DNA from: a virus
Strand: one strand, 5' to 3'
Length of the DNA: 24,451 bases
IMG/VR virus record: IMGVR_UViG_3300032282_003523
Span: 1-24,451 of that record
Positions 1-6,822 of the stretch are shown in pieces (the first letter of the stretch is position 1; every line of letters starts with the position of its first letter). The notes beneath the pieces are model-generated. The model worked only from the letters and a program-made list of their open reading frames with translations, ran no database searches and was not told the DNA's origin. The translations under genes were made by a program, and so were the position numbers.

Positions 1-415
1 CATCAACAGCAGTACCTGTAGCTGAGTAGTAGGCTAGTTTCTTTGCAACACCTGAATTTACTGTGCCTGAACTTGCGCCGCCAGTAGATGCAATAGTAAT
101 TGTATTAGCATCGGTTCTGGTCAGTGTGACATTAGAACCGGCAGCTAGTTTAACATCGTCTGTGGTTGAGTTGGACCCAGTTAATCTAAGATTAACTCCG
201 CCTGTGGCAGTTTCTGCACTGATACCGTAAGTTGCACCTACTGAGCCGGTAACATTGCTTAAATCAGCAAGTGCTAATTCATATCCTCCGGCAGTAGTTC
301 CGTTATGCACAATTAGTGTGTGCTTGGTAGTATCTACTGTGACCTCTCTTGCGAGGCCAGTAAAAGAGGCATTTTGTGATGTATTGCCGCCTCGTAATTG
401 AAGTTGTGTGGGCAT
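1..415 (-). CDS. Tail-fibre/receptor-binding-like protein, 3'-truncated by the window edge
   Basis: An open minus-strand frame runs from ATG at 415 off the left edge, giving 138 residues without a stop. A GGAGA ribosome-binding site lies about 11 nt upstream. The N-terminus reads QLRGGNTSQNASFTGLAREV, then VDTTKHTLIVHNGTTAGG. This 'QLR.GT..qn..FTG..gEvtvDt...l.vHdG' pattern is known from the N-terminal domains of phage hyaluronidases, the major tropism determinant (Mtd) and many fibre proteins. The rest is Thr/Ser/Gly/Asn-rich and looks like a beta-structured shaft. It has its own late-type promoter at 438-445 and follows the 160-aa appendage-like gene. I infer a virion fibre or adhesin component. 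The C-terminus, where receptor specificity would lie, is outside the window. Confidence 0.7.
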   Translation of the reverse strand, partial: MPTQLQLRGGNTSQNASFTGLAREVTVDTTKHTLIVHNGTTAGGYELALADLSNVTGSVGATYGISAETATGGVNLRLTGSNSTTDDVKLAAGSNVTLTRTDANTITIASTGGASSGTVNSGVAKKLAYYSATGTAVD

Positions 416-437
416 GATTATTTTTCTCCGCTGAAGG

Positions 438-445
438 TATTTACC
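438..445 (-). promoter_or_regulatory. Late promoter GGTAAATA
   Basis: The minus strand reads GGTAAATA with its last base 23 nt before the ATG at 415, leaving room for a short leader with a GGAGA site. It matches the core of T4 gp55-dependent late promoters (TATAAATA) and recurs before other structural genes here. It lies between the stop of the upstream gene and this start. Confidence 0.7.
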
Positions 446-448
446 ATT

Positions 449-931
449 TTAAGCAATGCTTCCTAGATCAACATTAGTAAGAGCGCCGCTTTCACCAAGG
501 TCTAAGTTTGTTAATTCAATTTGGGCACCAAAGGCATCTACTGCACCAACAGAAGTAACAGACCCCATATCACCCGACGATAATACTGCAATAGGATCTA
601 ATGTTTGTGCGGCACCAATCGGAACCCATTCTGATCCTGTATCGTAGTAGATTTTATTTTCGGTTGTATCTATCCAAATTCTTCCCATATTACCCGACAC
701 AGGTCTTGATACTAGTTCGCCTGCTGAAATTGATTCTACTCCGGTGCCGCGCAACAATGTAAACCAATCTACAAATCCTTTACGTACTTCAAGTTCCCCT
801 GAAGTAGTATTAAATCGTATGGTTCCTGGCAATGCGTTTACCGGGCGTTGTGCTTCTGTGCCACGAGGTAACTGTACTCCATTAGTACTATCGATTATAA
901 GTCGATCATCTGGTCTAATTTTAGTTGTCAT
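449..931 (-). CDS. Phage structural appendage protein with two short repeat modules, 160 aa
   Basis: The protein carries two related modules. The first, about residues 20-60, has QLPRGTEAQRP, then GTIRFNTTSGELE and an aromatic W. The second, about residues 72-106, has LVSRPVSGNMGRIWIDTTEN followed by YYDTGSEW. This 'RP..G.iR(f/w).(t/d)t...e.y....W' module is common in neck, fibre and appendage proteins of T4-like phages. I know no enzymatic activity for it. The start at 931 has a GGAGA site and a GGTAAATA promoter 20 nt upstream. It is downstream of the capsid cassette but separated from it by a strong terminator, so it is a separate late unit. A virion role is inferred from the module and position. 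The exact function is unknown. Confidence 0.7.
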   Translation of the reverse strand: MTTKIRPDDRLIIDSTNGVQLPRGTEAQRPVNALPGTIRFNTTSGELEVRKGFVDWFTLLRGTGVESISAGELVSRPVSGNMGRIWIDTTENKIYYDTGSEWVPIGAAQTLDPIAVLSSGDMGSVTSVGAVDAFGAQIELTNLDLGESGALTNVDLGSIA

Positions 932-950
932 GATAGGAAATCTCCATCAG

Positions 951-958
951 TATTTACC
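951..958 (-). promoter_or_regulatory. Late promoter GGTAAATA
   Basis: The minus strand reads GGTAAATA, 20 nt before the ATG of the 160-aa gene at 931, with the GGAGA ribosome-binding site between. It sits just downstream, in the direction of transcription, of the terminator at 971-1002. The unit therefore restarts transcription after the capsid operon ends. Confidence 0.75.
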
Positions 959-970
959 GTTTGAGAGGAC

Positions 971-1002
971 AAAAAAATACCGGGTATTTCTACCCGGTAT
1001 TT
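971..1002 (-). terminator. Rho-independent terminator after gp23
   Basis: Bases 975-986 and 991-1002 form a perfect 12-bp inverted repeat with core ATACCGGGTA/TACCCGGTAT. On the minus strand the loop is GAAA, a GNRA tetraloop, and the stem runs into seven T's (971-977). It lies 24 nt past the gp23 stop. It is a textbook intrinsic terminator for leftward capsid transcripts. No T-tract follows it on the plus strand, so it looks unidirectional. Confidence 0.9.
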
Positions 1003-1025
1003 GTATTGCTTTAAGGCAACTTGGA

Positions 1026-2204
1026 TTAAGCGAAAACCAATCCAGCAACTGCAATCTTGTTCAGATAGTCAGCGGCGTTACCGAAGCTTGATGAAGTGTT
1101 GGTCAATTCAACATATCCGTAACGTGTCATGAAGCTGACAGTTGGTTCGAATGTGTTTGGATCAAGCACAACACCTGAGCTCATCAATGGAATGTATGGG
1201 CAATAGAAACTTGCGGCATCCATTTCATTTGGTCCTTTGTAACCAACCAATACTGGTGTTGTGTCAGTAGCATAGCTATCAACATAAACACGTACTGAGT
1301 TGTTCAAAGTACCAACAAACTTGGTGTTTGTAGGAGCTTCAAATGTACCTTCTGTAGTACGAGCGAAAGCAGAAGTAGTAGCAGACTGTAGAACTGTCAA
1401 AGCTGTTGGGCTTACAACAATCCAGTTACCTGCGCCACGACGTGTGCGCTGAGCGATCTGGTTGGCTGCACGGTTGATCATGATTGCCAATACTGCGTGG
1501 CGATCACCAACATAGTTAGGAGTACCAGTGAAGGCTGTTCCTGTTGTTGGAGTCATGTCAAATGTGTCGCTTGTACCAGCAAGAGCACGTAGGCTGGTCA
1601 ACAATTCCTGGTCGATTTCAGCTGTGATTTCTTGTGCAAGTGCTGCCATGATTTCTGCTTCAACATCAAGACCATGCATTGACTGAGCGTCCTGTGCAGC
1701 CTCAAATGTCCAGCGAGCTTGTAGCTTGCGTGACTTGGCTTCAACAGTTTGCTTCAAGATCTGGATGTTTAGCTTCTTACCACCGTCACCTTCAAGTGTG
1801 CTAGTAGCGGCTGCGGCAGGAGTGCTTGTTGACAAGTTACCTGAGTAAGCCTTAGCAATATCGAAAGGACCAAGTGCTTCGTCACCAGCAGTACGGCCAG
1901 CGGCTGTTTCTGCATAGCGAACACGCATTGTGTGGATCTGGCCTACTGGACCAGTCATTGGTTGAACGCCAAGAATTTCGTTAGCGATCACTGTTGGCAT
2001 TACACGACGGATTACTGGAAGAATAACCTTGTTCAATACAGCGACGTTGCCGGCTGTAGTTGAAGTGGCTGCACTTTCAGTCATATACTTACGTGTATTT
2101 TCTAATACGGTCTCCATAACTGTCTTACGGTTACCTGAGAGTCCTTCAACGAGAGCCTCTTTAGCGGCTGACCAGTTACGGGACTCGAAAAGTTTATCGG
2201 ACAT
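1026..2204 (-). CDS. 23: Major capsid protein, gp23-like, 392 aa
   Basis: This is the main head-shell protein of T4-like phages, assembled on the gp22/gp67 core and trimmed by the gp21 protease. The call rests on gp23-family features: an N-terminal segment with VLPVIRRVMPTVIANEILGV, then QPMTGPVGQIHTMRVRY, and a C-terminal YGYVELTNTSSSFGNAADYL. It also rests on its place after protease and scaffold. I chose the ATG at 2204 (MSDKLFE) over an in-frame ATG at 2240, because CAGGAG lies 7 nt upstream and the longer start would overlap the gp22 end. At 392 aa it is clearly shorter than T4 gp23 (521 aa), so the insertion domain is probably reduced or absent. The sequence YMTE followed by SAATS near residue 55 fits a gp21-type (hydrophobic-x-Glu) cleavage site, which is inference. 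No TAAATA promoter is visible directly upstream; it probably shares the gp67 transcript. Confidence 0.93.
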   Translation of the reverse strand: MSDKLFESRNWSAAKEALVEGLSGNRKTVMETVLENTRKYMTESAATSTTAGNVAVLNKVILPVIRRVMPTVIANEILGVQPMTGPVGQIHTMRVRYAETAAGRTAGDEALGPFDIAKAYSGNLSTSTPAAAATSTLEGDGGKKLNIQILKQTVEAKSRKLQARWTFEAAQDAQSMHGLDVEAEIMAALAQEITAEIDQELLTSLRALAGTSDTFDMTPTTGTAFTGTPNYVGDRHAVLAIMINRAANQIAQRTRRGAGNWIVVSPTALTVLQSATTSAFARTTEGTFEAPTNTKFVGTLNNSVRVYVDSYATDTTPVLVGYKGPNEMDAASFYCPYIPLMSSGVVLDPNTFEPTVSFMTRYGYVELTNTSSSFGNAADYLNKIAVAGLVFA

Positions 2205-2220
2205 TGTAATTCTCCTGTTA

Positions 2221-3324
2221 TTACTTTGCGATTCCGGCAAGTTTCTTAAGACTGATTATCGAACCATCATCAATGGCAGATTCAGAAGTCTTATCACCTG
2301 TGGCAGCACTAGTGTTCTGCTCTTGGCGACTTTCGATAAGCGGCTTTTTACCGGGACTGCGGCCACTCTCGTTCAGAACTGACGGAAGATATTTCTGGTA
2401 TGACTCACGAAGCTTTTCAGTCGAAACTGTGCCTAGTAGGTCTTCCATGATACCACGCTTGTCTTTCGACAAAGGCGCCATCAATTCTTGCATGACACGA
2501 TCGCGCTTCAACGTATCTTCTGCGATACGAGCTTTGCGTTCAGCGTCAGCTATTGCTTGTTGCTTGCTTTCGACGATCTGTTCCTTTTCAGCAACAGCTC
2601 CTTCTAGAGCAATGATCTTGTCACCTAGCTTCTTGAGCTCAGTAGCATCTGCAAAATGCGATGCCATAAACTCAGCGGCGTATGCTTCCATGATCTTACG
2701 ACCGAAAGCATTCTTGCGAGCTTCGGTAATATCTTGCTTCAATTGGCCGATTTCCTTGCGGAGTGCTTCGCCAATAAAGGCATTGGCTTTTTCAGCAGCC
2801 TGAGAAACGAATTTCTGCTTGGCTTCCTTGATTGCCTGCTTGCCTTCTGAAATCAATTGAACTCTGGTGTCGATGAGCTTTTGCTCTTCTTCACGCAATT
2901 CATTCAGTTCCTTGGTCAACTTGCGAAGTGTAAATTCTTCCAGCTTTTTAATGCTAGTTTTATTTGTTTCGCGGTCTTCTCTCAATTCGTTGATTTCCTT
3001 AGCCATCGTTTCGTTTACAAAGCGATTTAGTAGCTCAGCATGCTCAGCTACTTTCTTCTTGTATTCTACACGTGCTTGTACCATTGCATCGCGATCTTGC
3101 TTGAGCTCGCCGAGCTCTTTCTGCAAGTTTTCGCTGATGAAAAGGTCCAATGCTTCGACCATGACTGATTTGTCATGCTCGTAACGCTGGGAGAATTCCT
3201 CACGGAGTTCTGCTAATGCTTCGGTCTTGTTTTCCTTGACCTTTGCATCCCAGGCTTCTGCTAGCTTGGATCTCACATCTTCTGAGAGTACCTCGGATCC
3301 GAAAAGTTCTGTAAAGTTTGCCAT
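2221..3324 (-). CDS. 22: Prohead core scaffold protein, gp22-like, 367 aa
   Basis: This is the main scaffolding-core protein around which the gp23 shell assembles, later degraded by gp21. It is highly charged and almost entirely predicted coiled coil. The segment EIGQLKQDITEARKNAFGRK, then EAYAAEFMASHFAD, resembles the conserved C-terminal half of gp22. It lies between protease and capsid genes as in T4. A block of the form 'F(I/V).E.(L/M).KE(L/I).(E/Q)L(K/R).(D/E)' recurs four times, at about residues 62-92, 101-130, 131-160 and 183-205. The protein is longer than T4 gp22 (269 aa), consistent with expansion of this repeat. AAGGAGAC precedes the ATG. The gene starts 12 nt after gp21 and ends 16 nt before gp23. 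Confidence 0.88.
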   Translation of the reverse strand: MANFTELFGSEVLSEDVRSKLAEAWDAKVKENKTEALAELREEFSQRYEHDKSVMVEALDLFISENLQKELGELKQDRDAMVQARVEYKKKVAEHAELLNRFVNETMAKEINELREDRETNKTSIKKLEEFTLRKLTKELNELREEEQKLIDTRVQLISEGKQAIKEAKQKFVSQAAEKANAFIGEALRKEIGQLKQDITEARKNAFGRKIMEAYAAEFMASHFADATELKKLGDKIIALEGAVAEKEQIVESKQQAIADAERKARIAEDTLKRDRVMQELMAPLSKDKRGIMEDLLGTVSTEKLRESYQKYLPSVLNESGRSPGKKPLIESRQEQNTSAATGDKTSESAIDDGSIISLKKLAGIAK

Positions 3325-3336
3325 CTCTTAGTCTCC

Positions 3337-3963
3337 TTATTTCAGGCTACTGATGAACTTTAGAACCTCTTCGTGGAGGAACTTCTGCGCCCGTCTGTCA
3401 TGATTCACTGCGCCAGCGACATCCATCAATGCTGCGCGACGCTTATGCATCATGGCCCTTTCATAGATCGCTGTGGGATAGGCATCTGGTGCACTGGGTT
3501 GTGCAACAATGTCTACTGTAACAATATCAAAGTCTTTGACGTTTCCGTCTTCATTGACGTTGCCACTGCCTCTGCTAGAAACTCCTAGCTTGACACCACT
3601 TTCCATCAGGGTCTTGATGATATTACCCATTGGAGTAGGTAATACCTTAAGTTTGCCATAACCATTAGGTCCGTCCATCCACATTGATTCGATCATGTGG
3701 CTTACACGGTCTATGTTTACGGTTAAATCTTCTGGGTGGTCTGCCTCACCCAATACGCTGTAACCAGAGTCTAATCTCTGTTTGACGCTATCAACTGCCT
3801 TAGCAATCTCTTGCACAGGATACACACGCTGGTTCTGGTTCTTCACGCCACCTTGTATAAAGATGCCGCTCATGATCAAAGACTTACCGCCGGTAGGGCT
3901 GTCTTTTGCTTCGACAACCATACCTGCTTGATCAAATGTAAGTGCTTCTACCAACGGTAACAT
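3337..3963 (-). CDS. 21: Prohead maturation protease, gp21-like, 208 aa
   Basis: This serine protease sits inside the prohead, processes capsid and core proteins and then self-destructs. Family hallmarks visible are SGIFIQGGVKNQNQRVYP near the N-terminus, GEADHP with the likely catalytic His at 76, GVSSRGSG with the likely nucleophile Ser at 129 or 130, and DIVAQPSAPDA around 151-161. Its length is close to T4 gp21 (212 aa). GGAG lies 10 nt before the ATG. It follows the gp67-like gene by 5 nt and precedes the scaffold by 12 nt, which is the T4 order. I see no sign of degeneration. Confidence 0.93.
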   Translation of the reverse strand: MLPLVEALTFDQAGMVVEAKDSPTGGKSLIMSGIFIQGGVKNQNQRVYPVQEIAKAVDSVKQRLDSGYSVLGEADHPEDLTVNIDRVSHMIESMWMDGPNGYGKLKVLPTPMGNIIKTLMESGVKLGVSSRGSGNVNEDGNVKDFDIVTVDIVAQPSAPDAYPTAIYERAMMHKRRAALMDVAGAVNHDRRAQKFLHEEVLKFISSLK

Positions 3964-3968
3964 GTGTA

Positions 3969-4724
3969 TTATGCTCCGGAAATTGGGCTTTTAACATTAA
4001 CACCAGAAGCCTGTGCTGTTACTGGCTTTGGTGCTGGTTTTACGTTTGGTTCAGTTGTGGAATTCAAGCTAGGAGGTGCTGAAACTTTACCACCTGTTTC
4101 ATTACCTTGTCCAAACTTAACAGCGGCAGCGCCGTTTAGTGGAGCATCAGCTTTGCGAACTGGACTTGCTTTATTGTCAGCCTTATCACCGTTGTCTGGT
4201 GTAGCAACCTTTGCAAGGTCAACTGCTTCACCTAGTGATTCTTCTGGCATGTCTGTTGGTGCTTCTTCAGCATCATCAGCTGGGGCTGCTTCTTCGCTAT
4301 CGCCTTCGCCGTTTACCAACTTGTCAAATTCTGCTTTCAATGCTGAAATTGCATCTTCAACATCCATCATAGCATCTTCAACACTTGACTTAGCATCATC
4401 TTCTGGCGCGGCTTCTGAATCATCAGCTGGCATTTCTGCGTCTGGTGAAACTTCGTCTGCGGCAGCTTCTGGATCCATGTCGCCGTCTTCTTCGGAGAAC
4501 ATTTCTTCATTTTCAATTTCTGCTTCGTCAGCAATAACTTCTTCTTCAAAATCGTGGATTGGATCAGCACCAATTTCTTCTTCAATCTGTTCATCAGACT
4601 GAATCATACTCTCGTATATGCCGCGACCCTTCTCTACGAAGTAACTGTGCAACAAATCGCCTGCGGCTTCTTGATCATGATTGAGCAAGTGCTCTAGGAC
4701 TTTTTCTAATTGTTTATGTGACAT
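3969..4724 (-). CDS. 67: Acidic prohead core protein, gp67-like, 251 aa
   Basis: The first 45 residues, MSHKQLEKVLEHLLNHDQEA then AGDLLHSYFVEKGRGIYESM, match the pattern of T4 gp67 ('I.A....D..AARKLF...M..R..D'). As in gp67, a very acidic Asp/Glu/Ala tract follows (about residues 44-170). T4 gp67 is only about 80 aa, so this version has a large C-terminal addition rich in Pro, Ala, Lys and Thr (about 175-251). Its position between portal and protease is that of gp67/gp68, and it may combine both core roles, which is inference. AAAGGAGAG precedes the ATG at 4724, and a late-type promoter lies 44 nt upstream. The long antisense frame over this gene is an artefact of its acidic codons. Confidence 0.75.
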   Translation of the reverse strand: MSHKQLEKVLEHLLNHDQEAAGDLLHSYFVEKGRGIYESMIQSDEQIEEEIGADPIHDFEEEVIADEAEIENEEMFSEEDGDMDPEAAADEVSPDAEMPADDSEAAPEDDAKSSVEDAMMDVEDAISALKAEFDKLVNGEGDSEEAAPADDAEEAPTDMPEESLGEAVDLAKVATPDNGDKADNKASPVRKADAPLNGAAAVKFGQGNETGGKVSAPPSLNSTTEPNVKPAPKPVTAQASGVNVKSPISGA

Positions 4725-4767
4725 TTCTAAGCTCTCCTTTGGCCAAAGACAGGTATGTCCGTGCTTT

Positions 4768-4775
4768 TATTTACG
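4768..4775 (-). promoter_or_regulatory. Late promoter CGTAAATA for the gp67-21-22-23 operon
   Basis: The minus strand reads CGTAAATA, 44 nt before the gp67-like ATG, in the 128-nt gap after the 70-aa gene. It differs from the commoner GGTAAATA at one base. As the only TAAATA motif I see before gp67, gp21, gp22 and gp23, it probably drives the whole capsid-assembly transcript, which ends at the terminator at 971-1002. Confidence 0.65.
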
Positions 4776-4835
4776 GACACCATGTACTATATAGCTTCAA
4801 ATGGTGAAAAAAGCGGAGTTTTTCTATTTGGTCTT

Positions 4836-4851
4836 GGTGATAAGTATCACC
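4836..4851 (-). terminator. Hairpin just after the 70-aa gene; weak terminator or RNA-processing site
   Basis: GGTGAT (4836-4841) and ATCACC (4846-4851) form a 6-bp perfect stem with a 4-nt loop, starting 1 nt after the stop codon of the 70-aa gene. No T-run follows on the minus strand, so it may only attenuate or protect the 3' end of the portal transcript rather than terminate it fully. A T-rich stretch comes about 35 nt further on. Confidence 0.4.
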
Positions 4852-4852
4852 G

Positions 4853-5065
4853 TCAACCGCCAGCCCTGGCGTAGATTTCCGCATAATGCTTGCGCTCTTC
4901 AGCTTGTTGTTGCTTCCTAAGCTCGCGCATGGACCTTAGTTTGTTAAGGTGCTCTAGTGTTAACCGTGTACGACGTGTGTCTTTCTTGGTTAATGGGTTG
5001 TTATAGCCAATTTCTAAGCTCTGTGGATCTGGCTCAGTTGGCTCTTTGAATTCTCTTAATTTCAT
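4853..5065 (-). CDS. Small basic protein of unknown function coupled to the portal gene, 70 aa
   Basis: The ATG overlaps the portal stop codon in an ATGA arrangement, a strong sign of translational coupling. The protein is rich in Arg, Lys and Glu. Its C-terminal half, with LTLEHLNKLRSMRELRKQQQ followed by an Ala/Glu/Tyr tail, predicts a single amphipathic helix. I recall short proteins of similar type beside gp20 in other marine T4-like phages but cannot attach a function. A role in portal or prohead assembly is inferred from the coupling only. It is not positioned like T4 gp68, which lies after gp67. Confidence 0.7.
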   Translation of the reverse strand: MKLREFKEPTEPDPQSLEIGYNNPLTKKDTRRTRLTLEHLNKLRSMRELRKQQQAEERKHYAEIYARAGG

Positions 5066-6801
5066 ATGCCTGCGCCTCCTGGAGGTGGTGCTTCTGCGCC
5101 TGCAGGAACTGCGCCAGCAGGTGCTGTTTCTGTGCCAGTTAGATTTTCTTCAGCGGCACCTAGGTTATTTTCTAAATCTTTTGTTTCTAGCGGTGTCAAG
5201 TTGGGCTGTCTAATGCCCACGCTTGCTAGGTCTGTGTTGGATGTTTCAGCATCCAATGAAGCACCTGCGGCTCCGCCTGGATTTTCTTCTTTCCACATGC
5301 GCTCATTTTCTTTGATTTCTTCTTTAGTCAATCCCAGATATTTCTCAAGCACAAAGCGCCTTGACAAGTAAGAAGTCTCAGCAACTTGTGAGAATGCCTG
5401 CAAGCGGTTGCTGTTAAGCTCAATATCTCTGTATTCGCTGAAGCTCTGTGGATCAATAAATCGTAGATCAAACACGCCGGAATCAATCTCTACGCCTTTC
5501 CACTTCAAGAACATCTTGAATTCGTGGTCCAGTGTGGTGCATAACAAGTTCTGCATGCGTTGGCAATACTTGTTAAAGCGATATTCCTGGATGTATGCTG
5601 TGCCTACTTTGCCGTCATTGTAAACAGCAGTACCGTCATCTGGTCCTGTAGGCATGTAGCTTGAAGGGATGCGCAATGCTCGCATCATTTTATTAGTGAA
5701 GAATTTTAGGTCGTCAATCTGTCCTAGATTGTCGCCACCTGGCAGCACTTCAACCTTAGAACCTCGGCCTTCCGAAGTCTGCGCGAAGAAGTAATCTTCA
5801 AGCATGCTCAATGGGTTATAGCTTGAATCCATGACTGTTGCGCCGCCTCCTGAGCGTGTGGGTATGCGACGTTGATGGATTTCATTTTTAACACGTTCAA
5901 CGAATGCCATTGCCATATGGCTAGGCATGTTGCCTACGTCAATATAGAACACACGACGTTCTGGCGCACGTTGCACACGATAGATGATGATACTATCTTC
6001 AAGCAATTCTTTCTGTTTGTAGATCTTGAAAATAGGTTCAAGTACACTGGTACCAAATGGCCAGTTGCCGTCCATGCCTTCACTGAGGCTCAACTGCATG
6101 ATGTGGCTTGCATCTACTGCAAATTCTTTATCGCTGATGTTGCTTCCATTTGGAGAACCTTGTCGGAAGTTTTGTAGCACAGGAGCAGACTTGCTCATAC
6201 CAACCATGCTGGTAAATGCCGTCTGATGCTCAACTGGGCTTGTAGCTGTTTTGTCAATCATGTTCAACGCAAGGTTGCGCATCACATACTGTTCTGTTTC
6301 GCGGCCTTTGGAATCATTGATGATGATCTTGACCATGTCAGCTGGGTTGATCCACAGCAGTTCATAGGTTTCTGGATCACGCACAAAGAACTGATCGCCA
6401 TACTTCAATGTGCTACGAACCACACGCCAGATGCGCTTGTCCCAATCATTAATATTGCACCACTGATTCAGGCTTTTTTCCAGCACCTGCTGTTCAGCTT
6501 CTGTAGGATCCTGTTTGTAGAACAGTTCAAAAGGAACACCCTTGTTCTCGTCGAACTGTGTGCAGAATTCTGCGATAGTATCCAAGGCAGCATTGATTTC
6601 ACTGTCCTGATCCATTTGATCGTATTGGGTATAACGATCTGTCCTATTTGGTTGCCCAGTATAGACTTCAGCAAGATAAGAATTCCATTTGCTGGATTGT
6701 ACTCCACGACCTTGTTGTCTTGGATCCTGGGGATTCACTGACATCATCTGGTTAGTAGATGATGTTGGATCCCATATTTTGAAATGTTTGCGCCAACTCA
6801 T
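5062..6801 (-). CDS. 20: Portal vertex protein, gp20-like, 579 aa
   Basis: This dodecameric portal nucleates head assembly and is the DNA-packaging channel. Family motifs seen are DQMDQDSEINAALDTIAEFC (about 61-80), VQRAPERRVFYIDVGNMP (276-293), the SSYNPLSMLEDYFFAQTSEG to VLPGGDNLGQIDDLKFFTNK stretch (327-371) and LRIPSSYMP (376-384). T4 gp20 is 524 aa, and the extra length here is mainly a Pro/Gly/Ala-rich acidic tail (about 500-579). The start at 6801 has no good ribosome-binding site, and its late promoter lies only 6 nt upstream, so the mRNA may be leaderless. No nearby downstream Met (19, 20) has a better site. It overlaps the 70-aa gene by 4 nt. Confidence 0.95.
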   Translation of the reverse strand: MSWRKHFKIWDPTSSTNQMMSVNPQDPRQQGRGVQSSKWNSYLAEVYTGQPNRTDRYTQYDQMDQDSEINAALDTIAEFCTQFDENKGVPFELFYKQDPTEAEQQVLEKSLNQWCNINDWDKRIWRVVRSTLKYGDQFFVRDPETYELLWINPADMVKIIINDSKGRETEQYVMRNLALNMIDKTATSPVEHQTAFTSMVGMSKSAPVLQNFRQGSPNGSNISDKEFAVDASHIMQLSLSEGMDGNWPFGTSVLEPIFKIYKQKELLEDSIIIYRVQRAPERRVFYIDVGNMPSHMAMAFVERVKNEIHQRRIPTRSGGGATVMDSSYNPLSMLEDYFFAQTSEGRGSKVEVLPGGDNLGQIDDLKFFTNKMMRALRIPSSYMPTGPDDGTAVYNDGKVGTAYIQEYRFNKYCQRMQNLLCTTLDHEFKMFLKWKGVEIDSGVFDLRFIDPQSFSEYRDIELNSNRLQAFSQVAETSYLSRRFVLEKYLGLTKEEIKENERMWKEENPGGAAGASLDAETSNTDLASVGIRQPNLTPLETKDLENNLGAAEENLTGTETAPAGAVPAGAEAPPPGGAGI

Positions 6802-6806
6802 ACAGT

Positions 6807-6814
6807 TATTTACC
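6807..6814 (-). promoter_or_regulatory. Late promoter GGTAAATA abutting the portal start codon
   Basis: The minus strand reads GGTAAATA, then ACTGT, then ATG. The last promoter base is 6 nt from the A of the portal ATG. T4 late transcripts start a few nucleotides past TATAAATA, so initiation is expected at or next to the ATG. The motif is identical to those at 438-445, 951-958 and 10738-10745. Confidence 0.65.
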
Positions 6815-6822
6815 TTGCTCTG

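Noticed and set aside
1-415. Diversity-generating retroelement
   Set aside because: Only an Mtd-type N-terminal module is present. No reverse transcriptase, template repeat or variable repeat is visible in the window.
2204-2240. Upstream ATG start for gp23 at 2240
   Set aside because: It would add 12 unrelated residues overlapping the gp22 end and has no ribosome-binding site. The ATG at 2204 has CAGGAG at 7 nt.
3964-4602. Long plus-strand frame (212 codons), Ser/Ala-rich
   Set aside because: It is antisense to the acidic gp67-like gene. Its composition is the mirror of Asp/Glu/Ala codons, and it has no ribosome-binding site.
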